DNA of 64,000 nucleotides from JBFMFH01 sp040752275 (GTDB lineage Bacteria; Acidobacteriota; Vicinamibacteria; Vicinamibacterales; JAKQTR01). Where the stretch lies: positions 62,001 to 126,000 of the forward strand of contig JBFMFH010000101.1 of assembly GCA_040752275.1 (NCBI GenBank). Direction: 5' to 3'. The notes under the pieces were generated by a model. That model saw only the letters and a list, made by a program, of their open reading frames with translations, was not told where the DNA came from and searched no databases. Position 1 is the stretch's first letter. Every line of letters starts with the position of its first letter. The position numbers and the translations under genes are program-made. This document shows, piece after piece, positions 34,317 to 44,131 of the stretch.

Positions 34317-35317
34317 CGCGTGCCCTTCTCTCACGCCTGCTCTCGAAGGGTGGGCTCCTTCCCGTGCTCCGGGCCGTCGCCCCCTGGTCAGGCGTCCTCG
34401 CTCTGAACTACCACCGCATCGGCGATGGCCACGCCAGTCGATTCGACAGAGGACTCTGGAGCGCGGACGCCGAGGGGTTCGACGCACACCTGCGCTTCCT
34501 GGCAGCCCATTTCACGATTGTGACGCCGCGCGATCTCCCCGCCATCCGCCGCGCGGGTCGCGGCCGATTCGTCCTGGTCACGTTCGATGACGGCTATCGT
34601 GACAATTACGAGGCGGCGTTTCCCATTCTCAGGCGGCATGGGATCGCCGCGACGTTCTTCATCGCGACGGGCTTCCTCGATTGTCCCCGGCTCCCCTGGT
34701 GGGATGAGATGGCCTGGATGGTGAGGACGAGCCGCCGGAACGGCATCGAGCCGGGACGCTGGCTGCCAGGCCCGGTCGCCTTCGACGAACCAGACCGCGA
34801 GATGGCGGTGCGGTCCCTGCTCCGTGCCTACAAGAGCATGCCCGCGACTTCGACCGACGCGTTTCTCGAGTTCCTGGGAGAGGCAACAGGCAGCGGCAGA
34901 TGTGAGAGCGGGCAGGCAGCCGGGACGTGGATGAGCTGGGACATGGTTCGTGAGATGCATGCAGCCGGTATGGTCATCGGAGGCCACACGGTCACTCATC
35001 CCGTGCTGGCCCGACTGACGCGCGAGCGGCAATGGGAGGAGATCTCGACCTGCGCGCGGCGGCTGACCGAGGAACTGGGCGAGCCGATGCGGTACTTCAG
35101 CTATCCGGTCGGCAGCCGATCGAGCTTCGACGACGACACCCGCGCGTGCCTGAGGCGGGCAGAGGTACGGCAGGCTTTCAGCTACTACGGCGGGACGACC
35201 ACGTTCGAGCGCTGGGACGACTTCAACCTCTGCCGGATCGGGGTCGAGCGGGACATGGACGGTGACTGGGTCCGGGCCACCGTCACACTTCCGGGCGTCT
35301 TCGGGCGGCCGAACTGA
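34313..35317 (+). CDS. polysaccharide deacetylase (NodB domain)
   Basis: 334 residues from the ATG that forms an ATGA overlap with the upstream gene. NodB motifs are intact: LNYHRIG, motif 1 FVLVTFDDGYRDNYE, FPILRRHGIAATFFIATGF, motif 2 IGGHTVTHPVLARL, and FSYPVGSRSSFDDDTR. Predicted metal ligands are the second aspartate of TFDDG and both histidines of HTVTH. It removes N-acetyl groups from a polysaccharide or a lipid-linked sugar. No clear signal peptide, so action at the inner membrane or cytoplasmic face is possible. Part of the acyltransferase-deacetylase-GT2-flippase operon. Confidence 0.88.
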   Translation: MTRALLSRLLSKGGLLPVLRAVAPWSGVLALNYHRIGDGHASRFDRGLWSADAEGFDAHLRFLAAHFTIVTPRDLPAIRRAGRGRFVLVTFDDGYRDNYEAAFPILRRHGIAATFFIATGFLDCPRLPWWDEMAWMVRTSRRNGIEPGRWLPGPVAFDEPDREMAVRSLLRAYKSMPATSTDAFLEFLGEATGSGRCESGQAAGTWMSWDMVREMHAAGMVIGGHTVTHPVLARLTRERQWEEISTCARRLTEELGEPMRYFSYPVGSRSSFDDDTRACLRRAEVRQAFSYYGGTTTFERWDDFNLCRIGVERDMDGDWVRATVTLPGVFGRPN

Positions 35318-35342
35318 GGCAGGGTTGGCGGGAGCAGCAGGC

Positions 35343-36311
35343 ATGGAGCGAGCGTCAGTCAGCGTCGTGATCCCGACGTTCAATCGTGCGTCCATCGTGG
35401 GCGAGGCTGTCGCCAGCGCATTGGCCCAGACCCACGAGCCGGCCGACGTGGTCGTTGTCGACGACGGTTCCACTGACGACACCGCGAGCGCGCTCGACGC
35501 CTACCGGGGACGCATCCTGTATGTCCGACAGCAGAATGCAGGACCGGCGGCCGCGAGGAACACCGGCATCCGCCACACGAAGAGCCGCTACGTCGCCTTC
35601 CTGGACTCGGACGACCTCTGGGCGCCAGAGAAGCTGCGCGCGCAGATGAGTCTGTTTGCATCCGACCCGTCGCTCGCGGTCGTCAGTTGCCTGGCGCGGT
35701 ATGTCGCCTTCGACGGCAGAACGCTCGCCGAGACCGGCCCGCCTCAAGACACGCTGCGCGCCGGCGACCGCACCGGCCTGCGCCGGCTGCTCCTTGGCAA
35801 CACGGTGTCAGGCGGATCGAGCGCCGTCGTCAGACGTGAGTGCCTCGACGACGTCGGCGTATTCGACGAGGAGCTGTGGGGCGTCGAGGACTGGGACATG
35901 TGGCTCCGCGTGGCCAAGAAGTACTCGATAGGATTCGTGAACCAGCCGCTGACCATCATGCGCTCCGGCGCTGCCAATCTCAGTGCGACCGCGAATGTGG
36001 CGACGATGCTCGCGAACGAACTGCGGCTGCTCGACAAGCACTTTGCGGACGGCTCGCTCGGTTTCGGCTGGTACGACCGCGGCATGGCGATATCCGAGCG
36101 GTACGGCCGCGCTGCCTGGGCGTACTACGCGACCGGACACCCCCGGCAGGCCAGACGCTGTCTCGCGAGAGCACTTGCGAACAACCCGGTGCACTTCCTC
36201 AGTCAGAGGGCATTCCCGGGTCTGTTCGCCCGAACACTCATCGGCCAGCGGTCACTGGCGACCCTGAGGCGGGTGCTGGGATCGCGATCCGCCGCGCGGC
36301 GGAGCTCCTGA
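35343..36311 (+). CDS. family 2 glycosyltransferase
   Basis: 322 residues from the ATG at 35343, 25 bp after the deacetylase stop. GT-A fold: SVVIPTFNRASIVGEAVASA, VVVVDDGSTDDT (nucleotide-sugar Asp), NAGPAAARNTGI, VAFLDSDDLWAPEKL (the DxD-type motif) and an acceptor-site GVEDWDMWLRV. Likely adds one sugar to a lipid-linked repeat unit at the cytoplasmic face. The flippase gene follows after 1 bp. Confidence 0.9.
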   Translation: MERASVSVVIPTFNRASIVGEAVASALAQTHEPADVVVVDDGSTDDTASALDAYRGRILYVRQQNAGPAAARNTGIRHTKSRYVAFLDSDDLWAPEKLRAQMSLFASDPSLAVVSCLARYVAFDGRTLAETGPPQDTLRAGDRTGLRRLLLGNTVSGGSSAVVRRECLDDVGVFDEELWGVEDWDMWLRVAKKYSIGFVNQPLTIMRSGAANLSATANVATMLANELRLLDKHFADGSLGFGWYDRGMAISERYGRAAWAYYATGHPRQARRCLARALANNPVHFLSQRAFPGLFARTLIGQRSLATLRRVLGSRSAARRSS

Positions 36312-36312
36312 C

Positions 36313-37794
36313 GTGACAGGAGCAAGCGAGGAACCCGTGACCAGTCGCAGCGAGCCGGCCAGCGTCGTCGTGAAGAACTCGTTCTGGATGGTGGCTCAGC
36401 CGCTGGCCCTGAGTCTGATCTCCCTGTTCGTCGTGGGCTACACCGCCAGGCTGCTCGGAGAGGACCAGTACGGACGCTTCGTCCTCGGGTTCACCTTCGT
36501 CGCCATGATTGCCCCGTTCGCCAACCTGGGCCTCCGGGCCATCACGGTTCGGGAAGTGGCGAAGCGCCAGGACGAATCCGGCCGGTTCGTCGACATGGTG
36601 TACTCTGCGCGGCTGATCCTGTCCCTCCTGAGCGTCCTTGGCGCGATTGTCAGCGTGAGCCTGACGAACTACCCGCTGGATACCCGGCTCGTCGTGAGCC
36701 TGGCCTCCCTGACCATCGTGCTCCAAGCGGTGAGCACGACCTTCTACGACGTGTTCCAGGCGCACGAGCAGATGCAGGAGGTAGCCTTCGCCCAGGGCAT
36801 GACCGGGCTGGCGGTCACGGCCCTCACCGTCGCCGCCCTGTTCGCGGGGTTCCGGCTGCTGGGGGTGACGGTGGCGTACGTGATCGGCAACGCGGCCGGC
36901 CTGGCCGTCGCGTGGGCACGATTCACCAGGCAGTACCGCAGACCGAGACTGCTGATCGACGGCCCCGGGTTCGCGTCGGCCATTGTCAGGGGTGCCCCCT
37001 TCTTCGTTCCGGGTCTGGTGGCCATCGTGGGGAGCAGGGTCGGGATCGTGATCCTGTCGGCCGTGTCCGGAGACGCGGCCGTCGGGCACTACGGTGCGGC
37101 AAATGCCCTCGTGGAGAGGCTCGGCGTCGTTCCCGATGGCATCTGCACTGCCTTCTACCCGACCATGATCGCCCTGTACCACCGATCCGCGGATGAGGGA
37201 GGGCGGCTCTTCAAGCGGTTCTTCCTGTACATGGTGCTGCTGGGGCTGCCCATTGGCGTGGGCACCACGGTCTTGGCCCGCCCGATCATCACCCTCGTGT
37301 ACGGGCTGGCCTACCTCGACTCGGTGGCGGTTCTGCAGATCCTGATCTGGTCCCTGTTCGTCACCTTCCTGACCTCGTTGCAGTCCTGGACGCTGGGGGC
37401 GATCCACCGGGAGAAGCTGGCCGGCGTGGTTGCCATCGCGTCGACGCTGGTCAACGTGGCGCTGAGTGCGGTGCTCATTCCCCTGTACGCCGAGAGGGGG
37501 GCGGCGATGGCCTCGCTCGTGTCGGCAGCGTGCGCCTATGTGGCACTGTGGCTGGCCATCAAACGGCACCTCGTGGCGGAAGTGACAAACCTCCGGCGGC
37601 TGGGCAAGGCCGTGACCGCGACGGCCATCATGGGCGTCGTGAGCTATCTCCTGCGTGACATGAACATCGCCGTCGTTCTGGCAGCCAGCGTCGCCACCTA
37701 CGCCGCCACGCTGTGGGCAATCAAGGCCGTCACGACAGAAGAAGTCCAACTGATCAGGGGTCTGCTGTTCAGCAGGGCGGCACGGGGCATCTGA
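36313..37794 (+). CDS. polysaccharide flippase (Wzx/MOP superfamily)
   Basis: 493 residues from a GTG one base after the previous stop; a GTG eight codons in is an alternative. About twelve to fourteen hydrophobic helices without charged breaks, opening with VVKNSFWMVAQPLALSLISLFVVGYTARLLG, the usual start of Wzx proteins. It would flip undecaprenyl-linked oligosaccharides across the inner membrane for Wzy-dependent assembly. Its last 26 bp overlap the end of the convergent GT39-type gene. Confidence 0.88.
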   Translation: MTGASEEPVTSRSEPASVVVKNSFWMVAQPLALSLISLFVVGYTARLLGEDQYGRFVLGFTFVAMIAPFANLGLRAITVREVAKRQDESGRFVDMVYSARLILSLLSVLGAIVSVSLTNYPLDTRLVVSLASLTIVLQAVSTTFYDVFQAHEQMQEVAFAQGMTGLAVTALTVAALFAGFRLLGVTVAYVIGNAAGLAVAWARFTRQYRRPRLLIDGPGFASAIVRGAPFFVPGLVAIVGSRVGIVILSAVSGDAAVGHYGAANALVERLGVVPDGICTAFYPTMIALYHRSADEGGRLFKRFFLYMVLLGLPIGVGTTVLARPIITLVYGLAYLDSVAVLQILIWSLFVTFLTSLQSWTLGAIHREKLAGVVAIASTLVNVALSAVLIPLYAERGAAMASLVSAACAYVALWLAIKRHLVAEVTNLRRLGKAVTATAIMGVVSYLLRDMNIAVVLAASVATYAATLWAIKAVTTEEVQLIRGLLFSRAARGI

Positions 37795-39109
37795 TCGCGT
37801 CCACGCCCGCCCGCCTGCCCAGAGGCTCCCGACCACCAACCCTGACCCGCTGGCACGCCCGGAGCAGCTCGGGTGCAGCCAGGATCATGACGAGCGGCAT
37901 CAGCGGCAAGTGGTAGCGGCTTGCACCGTAGACGAGCATGTGCGGCACGGTGTAGAGGATGAGGACGAGCGCGACGAACCAGGTCGACCAGGCCCAGCGG
38001 TTCGCCCACGCGTGCCGGCACGCCATGCCCATCACGAGCAGATACGCGCCCACGGTGAGGACCAACACGGCGAGCCAGGCACGAGCATATGCCGGTCCGA
38101 ACGAACCGGCGCGGACGTTTCGTGCAATGAAGAAGTCCGGGAGCCAGAAATCGAATGCCTTCCCCAGCGCGAGCGCGGCCGTGCGAAGCGGGTTCTCTCT
38201 CACATAGTCGAGCGCCGCCCGCGCCAGCAGCGCATTCTGGCTCTCCTTCGAGTGCCCGCCGAGAATCGCGTGGTATCGCTCGTCGTACGCCAGCGTGGCG
38301 GCCTTCTGCCAGGCGAAGGGAATAGGCGTGTCGGGACTGTTGCCGATGTACAGGTTGTAGCCGACGTTGCTTTCCACCAGGACGAACTGGTCATGCAGAA
38401 GGTAGTTGCGTGCGGTCCAGCCGCCCAGAATCGTCAGTCCCAGGACCGTGACGAGGATCGTCCTGCCGATCTGCGCACGTGGTGCGGCCGACGTGAATGC
38501 GGAAAACCAGAGAAGCGGGAAGAGAACCACGGCCGTCGATCGCGTCAGCACGGCCGCTCCGACGAGTGCCCCGGCCGCCACCGCCGCCGGCCACGACGGC
38601 GTGTCGGTTCGCCACCGCACGATCGTCCACACGCTTGCCAGGAACAGGCAGGTGAACAGCGTCTCCGACCATAGCAGCCCGGTCAGGCCGGCCAGTTCGG
38701 GTGAGAGTCCGACCAGGGCGGCTGCGAGCAGGGCGGCGCGATCCCCGACGACACGGCGTCCCAGAGCGTAGGTGATCAACGTCGTCAGGGTCCAGATGAA
38801 CGCCGAGACGATTCTCGCCGCGGTGAGGGACGCGCCCGTCAGCCAGAACACGACAGCAAGCAGGACCGGGTAGCCCGGGGCGCGCCATGACGTGGGTGTC
38901 CGGCCCGGCTCGAACACGAAGCCGTGCCCGGCGGCGAGGTTCGAGCCGAGCCGCACGTAGCTGTCGGCATCATCCTGGATGAGGCCGTCCCGGCTTGCCC
39001 AGGCCACGCCGAGGTGAACCAGCAGCACCACGCCAAGGAGCAGAAGCAGGGCGCGACGGGCCCGCCGCGTCGCGCCCTGCCTCATGTCGACTGGTGTGCG
39101 GGGGGTCAC
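37769..39109 (-). CDS. GT39/ArnT-type membrane glycosyltransferase
   Basis: 446 residues, about ten membrane helices. The periplasmic loop after helix 1 has QDDADSYVRLGSNLAAGHGF, the acidic loop typical of dolichyl/undecaprenyl-phosphate sugar transferases of the PMT_2 family, and SWRAPGYPVLLA follows. The C-terminal SRYHLPLMPLVMILAAPELL block is also family-typical. It probably transfers a sugar from a polyprenyl-phosphate carrier in the periplasm. It is the last gene of the minus-strand polysaccharide group, 70 bp after the preceding lipoprotein gene. Confidence 0.82.
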   Translation of the reverse strand: MTPRTPVDMRQGATRRARRALLLLLGVVLLVHLGVAWASRDGLIQDDADSYVRLGSNLAAGHGFVFEPGRTPTSWRAPGYPVLLAVVFWLTGASLTAARIVSAFIWTLTTLITYALGRRVVGDRAALLAAALVGLSPELAGLTGLLWSETLFTCLFLASVWTIVRWRTDTPSWPAAVAAGALVGAAVLTRSTAVVLFPLLWFSAFTSAAPRAQIGRTILVTVLGLTILGGWTARNYLLHDQFVLVESNVGYNLYIGNSPDTPIPFAWQKAATLAYDERYHAILGGHSKESQNALLARAALDYVRENPLRTAALALGKAFDFWLPDFFIARNVRAGSFGPAYARAWLAVLVLTVGAYLLVMGMACRHAWANRWAWSTWFVALVLILYTVPHMLVYGASRYHLPLMPLVMILAAPELLRACQRVRVGGREPLGRRAGVDAIRCPVPPC

Positions 39110-39179
39110 GGCTCCTCCTGCTCTCCTCAGACGTCGCGCGTTCCTCCGGATGCGCCCGTTGCCCCTGACCGGGGTGGCC

Positions 39180-40223
39180 CTACCGCCAGCCCAGTTGAAT
39201 CACCTCGAAGTCGTCGCCGCGCAGTTGCTTGAACGCCGGGTTGAGCTCGTCGTTGTTCCAGCGCGGATCCATCGTGCCCGACACGTACAGATCGCTGCCG
39301 TTGTCGGCAAGGATGAGGCCATAGGTCTTCATGGCCTCGAAGATCTTGCGCGTTGCCGGCGAGAATCCTGACAGGTCGACGGATGCCTTCAGGCGCAAGC
39401 GGGTTCCCAGCGGGGGGGCTCCGGATGTGTTGCCCGCGGCGTGGGAAGCGGGCCAGACGTACCCGTTGGTTGACCGCGTCGTGAAGCGTATGGCGTGGCG
39501 GATGGCGCCGCCGGCGTAGACCTCGTCGTACCGCAGGAGCCCAGGGAGTATGGCCATGCCGGACGCGTCCGCGGAGGTCCACCCTTCCGGCCGGCGCGCG
39601 TTGCTCAACAGATCGAAGATCGCGCCAGAGCCGACCTCCCATCGACCGGCCCCCGCGTTCCAGCTCGTCGCGAACGTCTCGAAGAGCAGCCAGCGGTCCC
39701 GGTCCACGACGATGAGATGCCGGTCTCCGGAGCTCCCGCCTCCGGGCTCTCCGCCTTCGATGTAGTTGGGCTGCGTGCGGGCCTCGTCGGGGATCGGATA
39801 GCCCGGCGCCTCGCCGGGCACACCCTCGTCACTCTCGCCGGCGTAGTAGAACGACCCGATCACCACTCGCGGCTGGTCGCGGCCAACCGTCACGTACGGA
39901 ATCCCGTAGGGGGGCGGACCGAAGTCGGGGTGCAGTGTCCTCGTGCGACCGATGAAGCTGATGAGCGATGCCGAACTCGGGTCGACCGGCGCCCGCGAGA
40001 CGTCCTGATTCCACCAGTTGTCAGGTGGGAACAGCTGCCGGCCCGCCAGGTCCTCGAGCAACCGTGCGGTAGACACCGTGGGCGCCGGCGCCGGCGACGA
40101 CGGGGACGTCGCCGACGGGGTGTCGGAGGGTGCCGCCGGCGACGAATGGGTCGACGAGCATCCGAAACAGACCACCGACGCCAGACAGACGAGACGAAGC
40201 GTTGCTGCAACGGGGTTGTGCAT
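39180..40223 (-). CDS. predicted lipoprotein, unknown function
   Basis: 347 residues. A clear lipoprotein signal: RLVCLASVVCFGCSS, with a Ser/Pro/Ala-rich linker (SPAAPSDTPSATSPSSPAPA) behind it. The folded part has motifs I cannot place: LFPPDNWWNQDVSRAPVD, DFGPPPYGIPYVTVG, GDRHLIVVDRDRWLLFETF, PGLLRYDEV and IRHAIRFTTRSTNGYVWPAS. It is likely tethered in the periplasm or outer membrane. It lies 13 bp after the O-antigen ligase-type gene, so it belongs to that operon; perhaps a polysaccharide-processing or binding protein. Confidence 0.72.
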   Translation of the reverse strand: MHNPVAATLRLVCLASVVCFGCSSTHSSPAAPSDTPSATSPSSPAPAPTVSTARLLEDLAGRQLFPPDNWWNQDVSRAPVDPSSASLISFIGRTRTLHPDFGPPPYGIPYVTVGRDQPRVVIGSFYYAGESDEGVPGEAPGYPIPDEARTQPNYIEGGEPGGGSSGDRHLIVVDRDRWLLFETFATSWNAGAGRWEVGSGAIFDLLSNARRPEGWTSADASGMAILPGLLRYDEVYAGGAIRHAIRFTTRSTNGYVWPASHAAGNTSGAPPLGTRLRLKASVDLSGFSPATRKIFEAMKTYGLILADNGSDLYVSGTMDPRWNNDELNPAFKQLRGDDFEVIQLGWR

Positions 40224-40236
40224 GACGACTCTCTCT

Positions 40237-41544
40237 TCAGGCTCGAGACCACACCGCCAACAGGCGCACGGCCACGTACGCCGCCACGACAGCGGCGGCG
40301 GTCAGGCCCGCCAGCGCGCCCCAGTCCGAACGCTTCTGGATGGGCTCCAGGCGTTCGGACTTTCGTTCGACGGAGATCCTGGCTGCGCCCATGGCCAGGA
40401 TGACGTAGAGCACAGGGCTGTATTGCCGCGACAGGAAGAGCGCGCACACCGTCATGCCGACGGCGCTGGCCCAGATATCGCGGGCGAACGCCGAACTGGC
40501 CGCATCGGCGACGTTCCGCCCGGCACCGTTGCCCACATACAGCCAGAAGAACATGCCGATGAAGAAGTAGCCCCCGACGAGCCCGAGCTCGGCGAACGTG
40601 TGCACGAAGGAGTTGTGCGCCACGAGCTCGTGGTGTTCTGTGTACGCGTCGTAGCCGACGCCCAGCACCGGCTTGGCCTTCAGCATCTGGAGACCAGCCG
40701 ACCAGGCCTGAATGCGGCCCTGGGCCGAGGCCTCCGAAGACCGCATCTCCCGAAGCCGACCCGATCCGGCAGCCAGAAGGAACCCGGCGATGACGACAAC
40801 GGCCACAACCGGTGCCACGCGTCCAGAACGCCGGTACAGGTATGCCGCTCCCAGTGCGGCCAATCCCACCAGCCCCCCACGGGACTGCGTGAGCAGGAGA
40901 GCGTAGGCGAGGAGTCCGAGCGCGGCCAGCGCGGCCACACGACGCATGTTGCCCGGCTCGCGCGTGAGAATGGCGGTAAAGAGGAAAGGAAAGACCATGA
41001 CGAGGCTCATCGCGAGATCGTTGGGATCCCCGAAGATACCCGTCCCTCGGACACGTCGCTCGACCGTGACCTCGGTTTGACCCAGCAGATCTTCATCCGT
41101 CTGCTCGTAGCGTTCGGCGTAGGCCGTCGAATCACCGAAGCCGACCCCGGTCCAGTACTGCACGACGCCGTTCACCCCCTGGAACAGCGTGAGGGCGACC
41201 AGGAGGATGATCAGCCCGCGAAGCTGCTGCGGGGTCCGCACGGCCAGACGGATGAGCAGGTACAGCAGGAGGAGCGGTAGCAGTGCCAGGAGCGTGTAGT
41301 AGCTTCCTCCGATCCAGCCGTTGGCCGGAATGGAAAGCGTGGCCGCCCCCACGAACCCGAAGAAGCACCAGTCGTTCGGCAGATCGGCGAACGCCCTGGG
41401 CCTGAGGAACAGCGACCACACGGAGGTGATCGCGGCCAGGAGGCCGGTCGCCGCGACGAAGGGAATCCCGGCCCACTCCCGGACGAGCTCGCCAGGCCTC
41501 ACGTAGAGGAGCGCGACATACGCCAGCGTTAGGGCGTAGCTCAT
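40237..41544 (-). CDS. O-antigen ligase / Wzy-type polymerase
   Basis: 435 residues with about twelve hydrophobic helices. Family signatures: TQSRGGLVGLAALGAAYL (the Wzy_C arginine region) and the periplasmic-loop motif VAHNSFVHTFAELGLVGGYFF with the conserved histidine. It polymerises or ligates lipid-linked repeat units in the periplasm. It overlaps the upstream GT4 gene by 4 bp. Exosortase-associated loci carry a similar O-glycosylation ligase at this position. Confidence 0.88.
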   Translation of the reverse strand: MSYALTLAYVALLYVRPGELVREWAGIPFVAATGLLAAITSVWSLFLRPRAFADLPNDWCFFGFVGAATLSIPANGWIGGSYYTLLALLPLLLLYLLIRLAVRTPQQLRGLIILLVALTLFQGVNGVVQYWTGVGFGDSTAYAERYEQTDEDLLGQTEVTVERRVRGTGIFGDPNDLAMSLVMVFPFLFTAILTREPGNMRRVAALAALGLLAYALLLTQSRGGLVGLAALGAAYLYRRSGRVAPVVAVVVIAGFLLAAGSGRLREMRSSEASAQGRIQAWSAGLQMLKAKPVLGVGYDAYTEHHELVAHNSFVHTFAELGLVGGYFFIGMFFWLYVGNGAGRNVADAASSAFARDIWASAVGMTVCALFLSRQYSPVLYVILAMGAARISVERKSERLEPIQKRSDWGALAGLTAAAVVAAYVAVRLLAVWSRA

Positions 41545-42917
41545 GTGGGGCAGACCTCTAGTTCGGGCTCCGCGTGCGGCTGGCGTCCGGCGCTGACGTC
41601 TGCGAGCAACCGGCCGAGCTCCCAGGCCTGCTGCCGGCGGTCGAACTGCCGGCCGTCCCAGACGATCGGCGGTTCGGACCGGCCGGCGGCAAAATCGCCG
41701 ATCTTCCGGGCCAGACAGGCAAAGATCGCGCCGACATCGGAAGGACGGTACCGGGACGACGCCGGGTAGTCGCTAAGCAGATCCCACAGATCTCCGGGCG
41801 GCGCGATGGCCAGAATCGGCCGCCTCGACGCCATGTACTCGAAGATCTTCGCGTTCAAGAAGCGCTCGGCACCGGGCAGATCCGCCGTCAACGAACAGAG
41901 CAGGTCGGCGGATCGCATCAGCTGAACCACGGTCCGATGGCCGAGGTATGAGTGAGCAACCAGGCGGACCGGCAACCCCGACAACTGCTGCAGTAGTCCC
42001 TCCTGGGCGGAGGTCCTCAGTCCGGCGATCACCAGCTCCAACCGCGACGCGAGATCGGGTCTTTCGGTGCACAGCCGCCTGGCGGCCCTGACGAGCGGCT
42101 CGACCGACGTCTGCTCCCACAACGTGCCCGTGTAGACGACGCGGTAGCGGCGCGTGCTGGCGTCATCCCTCGGAGGGGCGGGAGCGTCGAAATCCTCCGG
42201 ATCGAAGCCGTTGCGAAGGCACACGACGGCCGCGTGCCCGGCCGCCCGGTCCCGTACCGTCTCGAGCGCACGCACGCTGGCGTCGCTGGTCGCCAGGATG
42301 AGACTGGCCCTCCGAACGACGGACCGCTCCATCAGGCGGTTGACTTGACGAACCGTGCGGCCGTACCGCTTGTTCTCATGGAACGCGTTGGTCAGGTCCC
42401 ATTCGTCCCGGTAGTCGAGAACCAGAGGGAGTCCAGACGTTCGATGAAGCGCGAGCCCGACGAGAAACGAAGAGAACGGCGGGGCCGTGGCGACAATAGC
42501 CGTGTGTGGCACCGCTCTGAGAAGGCGTCGGCCCTCGCGGACGGCCGAGGGGAACCACAGCACCTGCGGATCCGGCTGGAGCACTCGGGCGGCCATCCGC
42601 CGGAGGCCGTCCCTCGGATGCCATCGGAATGGCCCGCCGGCGTCCGCACGGGGGCCACTCGTCGCCGAGACGAGCGCCTTGGTGGCATATGACGGCTCGA
42701 ACGTGCGGGCACGGCGCACGAGCGTCCCGGCCGGGACATCCCCTTCGAGCGTGCTGTCGGCAACGGGCACCGACGGATTCGACACCGTGAGCACCGACGC
42801 CTGCCACCCGGAGTCTGGCAGGTACTTCACGAATTTCGTGACACGCTGCACGCCTGCACCGCCGACCGGCGGGAACGCATAGGCCACGAACAGGACACGC
42901 CCGGGTTGCGCGATCAT
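41541..42917 (-). CDS. family 4 glycosyltransferase
   Basis: 458 residues. GT-B fold: the N-terminal Rossmann half begins RVLFVAYAFPPVGGAGVQR, and the C-terminal half carries VVYTGTLWEQTSVEPLVRA, the acceptor-loop LRLVAHSYLGH and the nucleotide-sugar EX7E region around FLNAKIFEYMASRRPIL. An inner-membrane-associated sugar transferase in the repeat-unit pathway. It overlaps both neighbours by 4 bp, showing a single transcript. Confidence 0.85.
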   Translation of the reverse strand: MIAQPGRVLFVAYAFPPVGGAGVQRVTKFVKYLPDSGWQASVLTVSNPSVPVADSTLEGDVPAGTLVRRARTFEPSYATKALVSATSGPRADAGGPFRWHPRDGLRRMAARVLQPDPQVLWFPSAVREGRRLLRAVPHTAIVATAPPFSSFLVGLALHRTSGLPLVLDYRDEWDLTNAFHENKRYGRTVRQVNRLMERSVVRRASLILATSDASVRALETVRDRAAGHAAVVCLRNGFDPEDFDAPAPPRDDASTRRYRVVYTGTLWEQTSVEPLVRAARRLCTERPDLASRLELVIAGLRTSAQEGLLQQLSGLPVRLVAHSYLGHRTVVQLMRSADLLCSLTADLPGAERFLNAKIFEYMASRRPILAIAPPGDLWDLLSDYPASSRYRPSDVGAIFACLARKIGDFAAGRSEPPIVWDGRQFDRRQQAWELGRLLADVSAGRQPHAEPELEVCPT

Positions 42918-44128
42918 GGCACGCGAGTCCCTGCGAGCTCAGTCAGTCCGGACACTCCGGCCGAGGGCGAGCGCCTCGCGGCGAGCGCCAATTGGAACAC
43001 CGATTCCAGCCGCTGCGCCTGCTGGTCCCAGGTGGACCGCAGGCGAGCCGGCCCCGGCTCCGTTGTCGATGAGGCGCGGCGGCGGATAGCGGCGGCCCAT
43101 GCGTTGACGTCTCCCGGGGGAACCAGGACGTCCAGGTCCGCGTCCGCGATCTCGGGCACACCCCCGACTGCGCTCGCCATGAACGGCGTGCCGCACGCGA
43201 TTGACTCCAGCAGCACGTTCGGCGAGCCCTCGGACCAGCTTGGGAGGACCGTCACGTCGGCGGCCCGGTACCAGTCGGGCAGCTCGTTGTTGGCGACGTT
43301 CCCGATGAACCGTACTCGATCGGCGATGCCGAGGCCGACAACGCGTCGCGCGAGCGCGTCGCGCAGAGGGCCGTCGCCGGCCAGACACAGGCGCGGTGAC
43401 GGCAACCCTGACACGGCTGTTGCAAACCCGTCCAGCAGCACGTCCAGCCCCTTGACCGGGACCATACGGCCGACCCAGAGAAACATGGGTGCCGAGCCGT
43501 CCAGATTGAGGCGCCGTCGCGCCATGGCGCGGTCGGCCGGGAAGAACAGACCCGGATCGACGCCGTTGTCGACCACGTGCACGCGGCCCCCTGGGACACC
43601 GAGTGCCTCGATGGCGCCTTTCAGGTGATGGCTCACGCTGACGACGGCATCAGCCCGGCGAAGGACACCTGCTATCACGCGGCGGCGGATGGGATTGCGG
43701 CCGAGCACCAGCACGTCCGATCCGCCGGCCATGACGACGCCGGGCACGTTGCAGTCTCTGGCGATCCTCACGGCCGTCCCGCCGTCCGGGTGGATCCAGA
43801 ACCCGAGTACCACCTCGGGACGAAAGCGCAACAGCAGTGTCCGGACCGTCCTTCGAACCGACTGCCAGAAGCACCACTCATAGGCCGCCCGGAAGATGCC
43901 GGGCGGGTACCAGTAGAGGGGGTGATGCACCTCCGCGCCCTCGCGGTATTCGAGCCGTGGGACGGCGGGTCGTCGCCCGCGCGAGCGCCACGCATCGCGC
44001 CACGAGGTTGGTGCCACCACGACGACCTCGTGGGTGCGAGCCAGCGCACGTGAGGTCTGCGCGTTGAACATCCCGCGCGTGGGCTCCTGCGGGTTTGGAA
44101 AGTTGTTGGTCACGAAGAGGATGCGCAT
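42914..44128 (-). CDS. family 4 glycosyltransferase (GT1/GT4 type)
   Basis: 404 residues, GT-B fold. MRILFVTNNFPNPQEPTRGMF at the N-terminus, MAGGSDVLVLGRNPIRRRVI in the middle, and the donor-site stretch FLWVGRMVPVKGLDVLLDGF, SWSEGSPNVLLESIACGTPF near the C-terminus, with the EX7E pattern. Probably adds a hexose during repeat-unit synthesis. Overlaps the next gene by 4 bp. Confidence 0.9.
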   Translation of the reverse strand: MRILFVTNNFPNPQEPTRGMFNAQTSRALARTHEVVVVAPTSWRDAWRSRGRRPAVPRLEYREGAEVHHPLYWYPPGIFRAAYEWCFWQSVRRTVRTLLLRFRPEVVLGFWIHPDGGTAVRIARDCNVPGVVMAGGSDVLVLGRNPIRRRVIAGVLRRADAVVSVSHHLKGAIEALGVPGGRVHVVDNGVDPGLFFPADRAMARRRLNLDGSAPMFLWVGRMVPVKGLDVLLDGFATAVSGLPSPRLCLAGDGPLRDALARRVVGLGIADRVRFIGNVANNELPDWYRAADVTVLPSWSEGSPNVLLESIACGTPFMASAVGGVPEIADADLDVLVPPGDVNAWAAAIRRRASSTTEPGPARLRSTWDQQAQRLESVFQLALAARRSPSAGVSGLTELAGTRVP

Positions 44129-44131
44129 GGG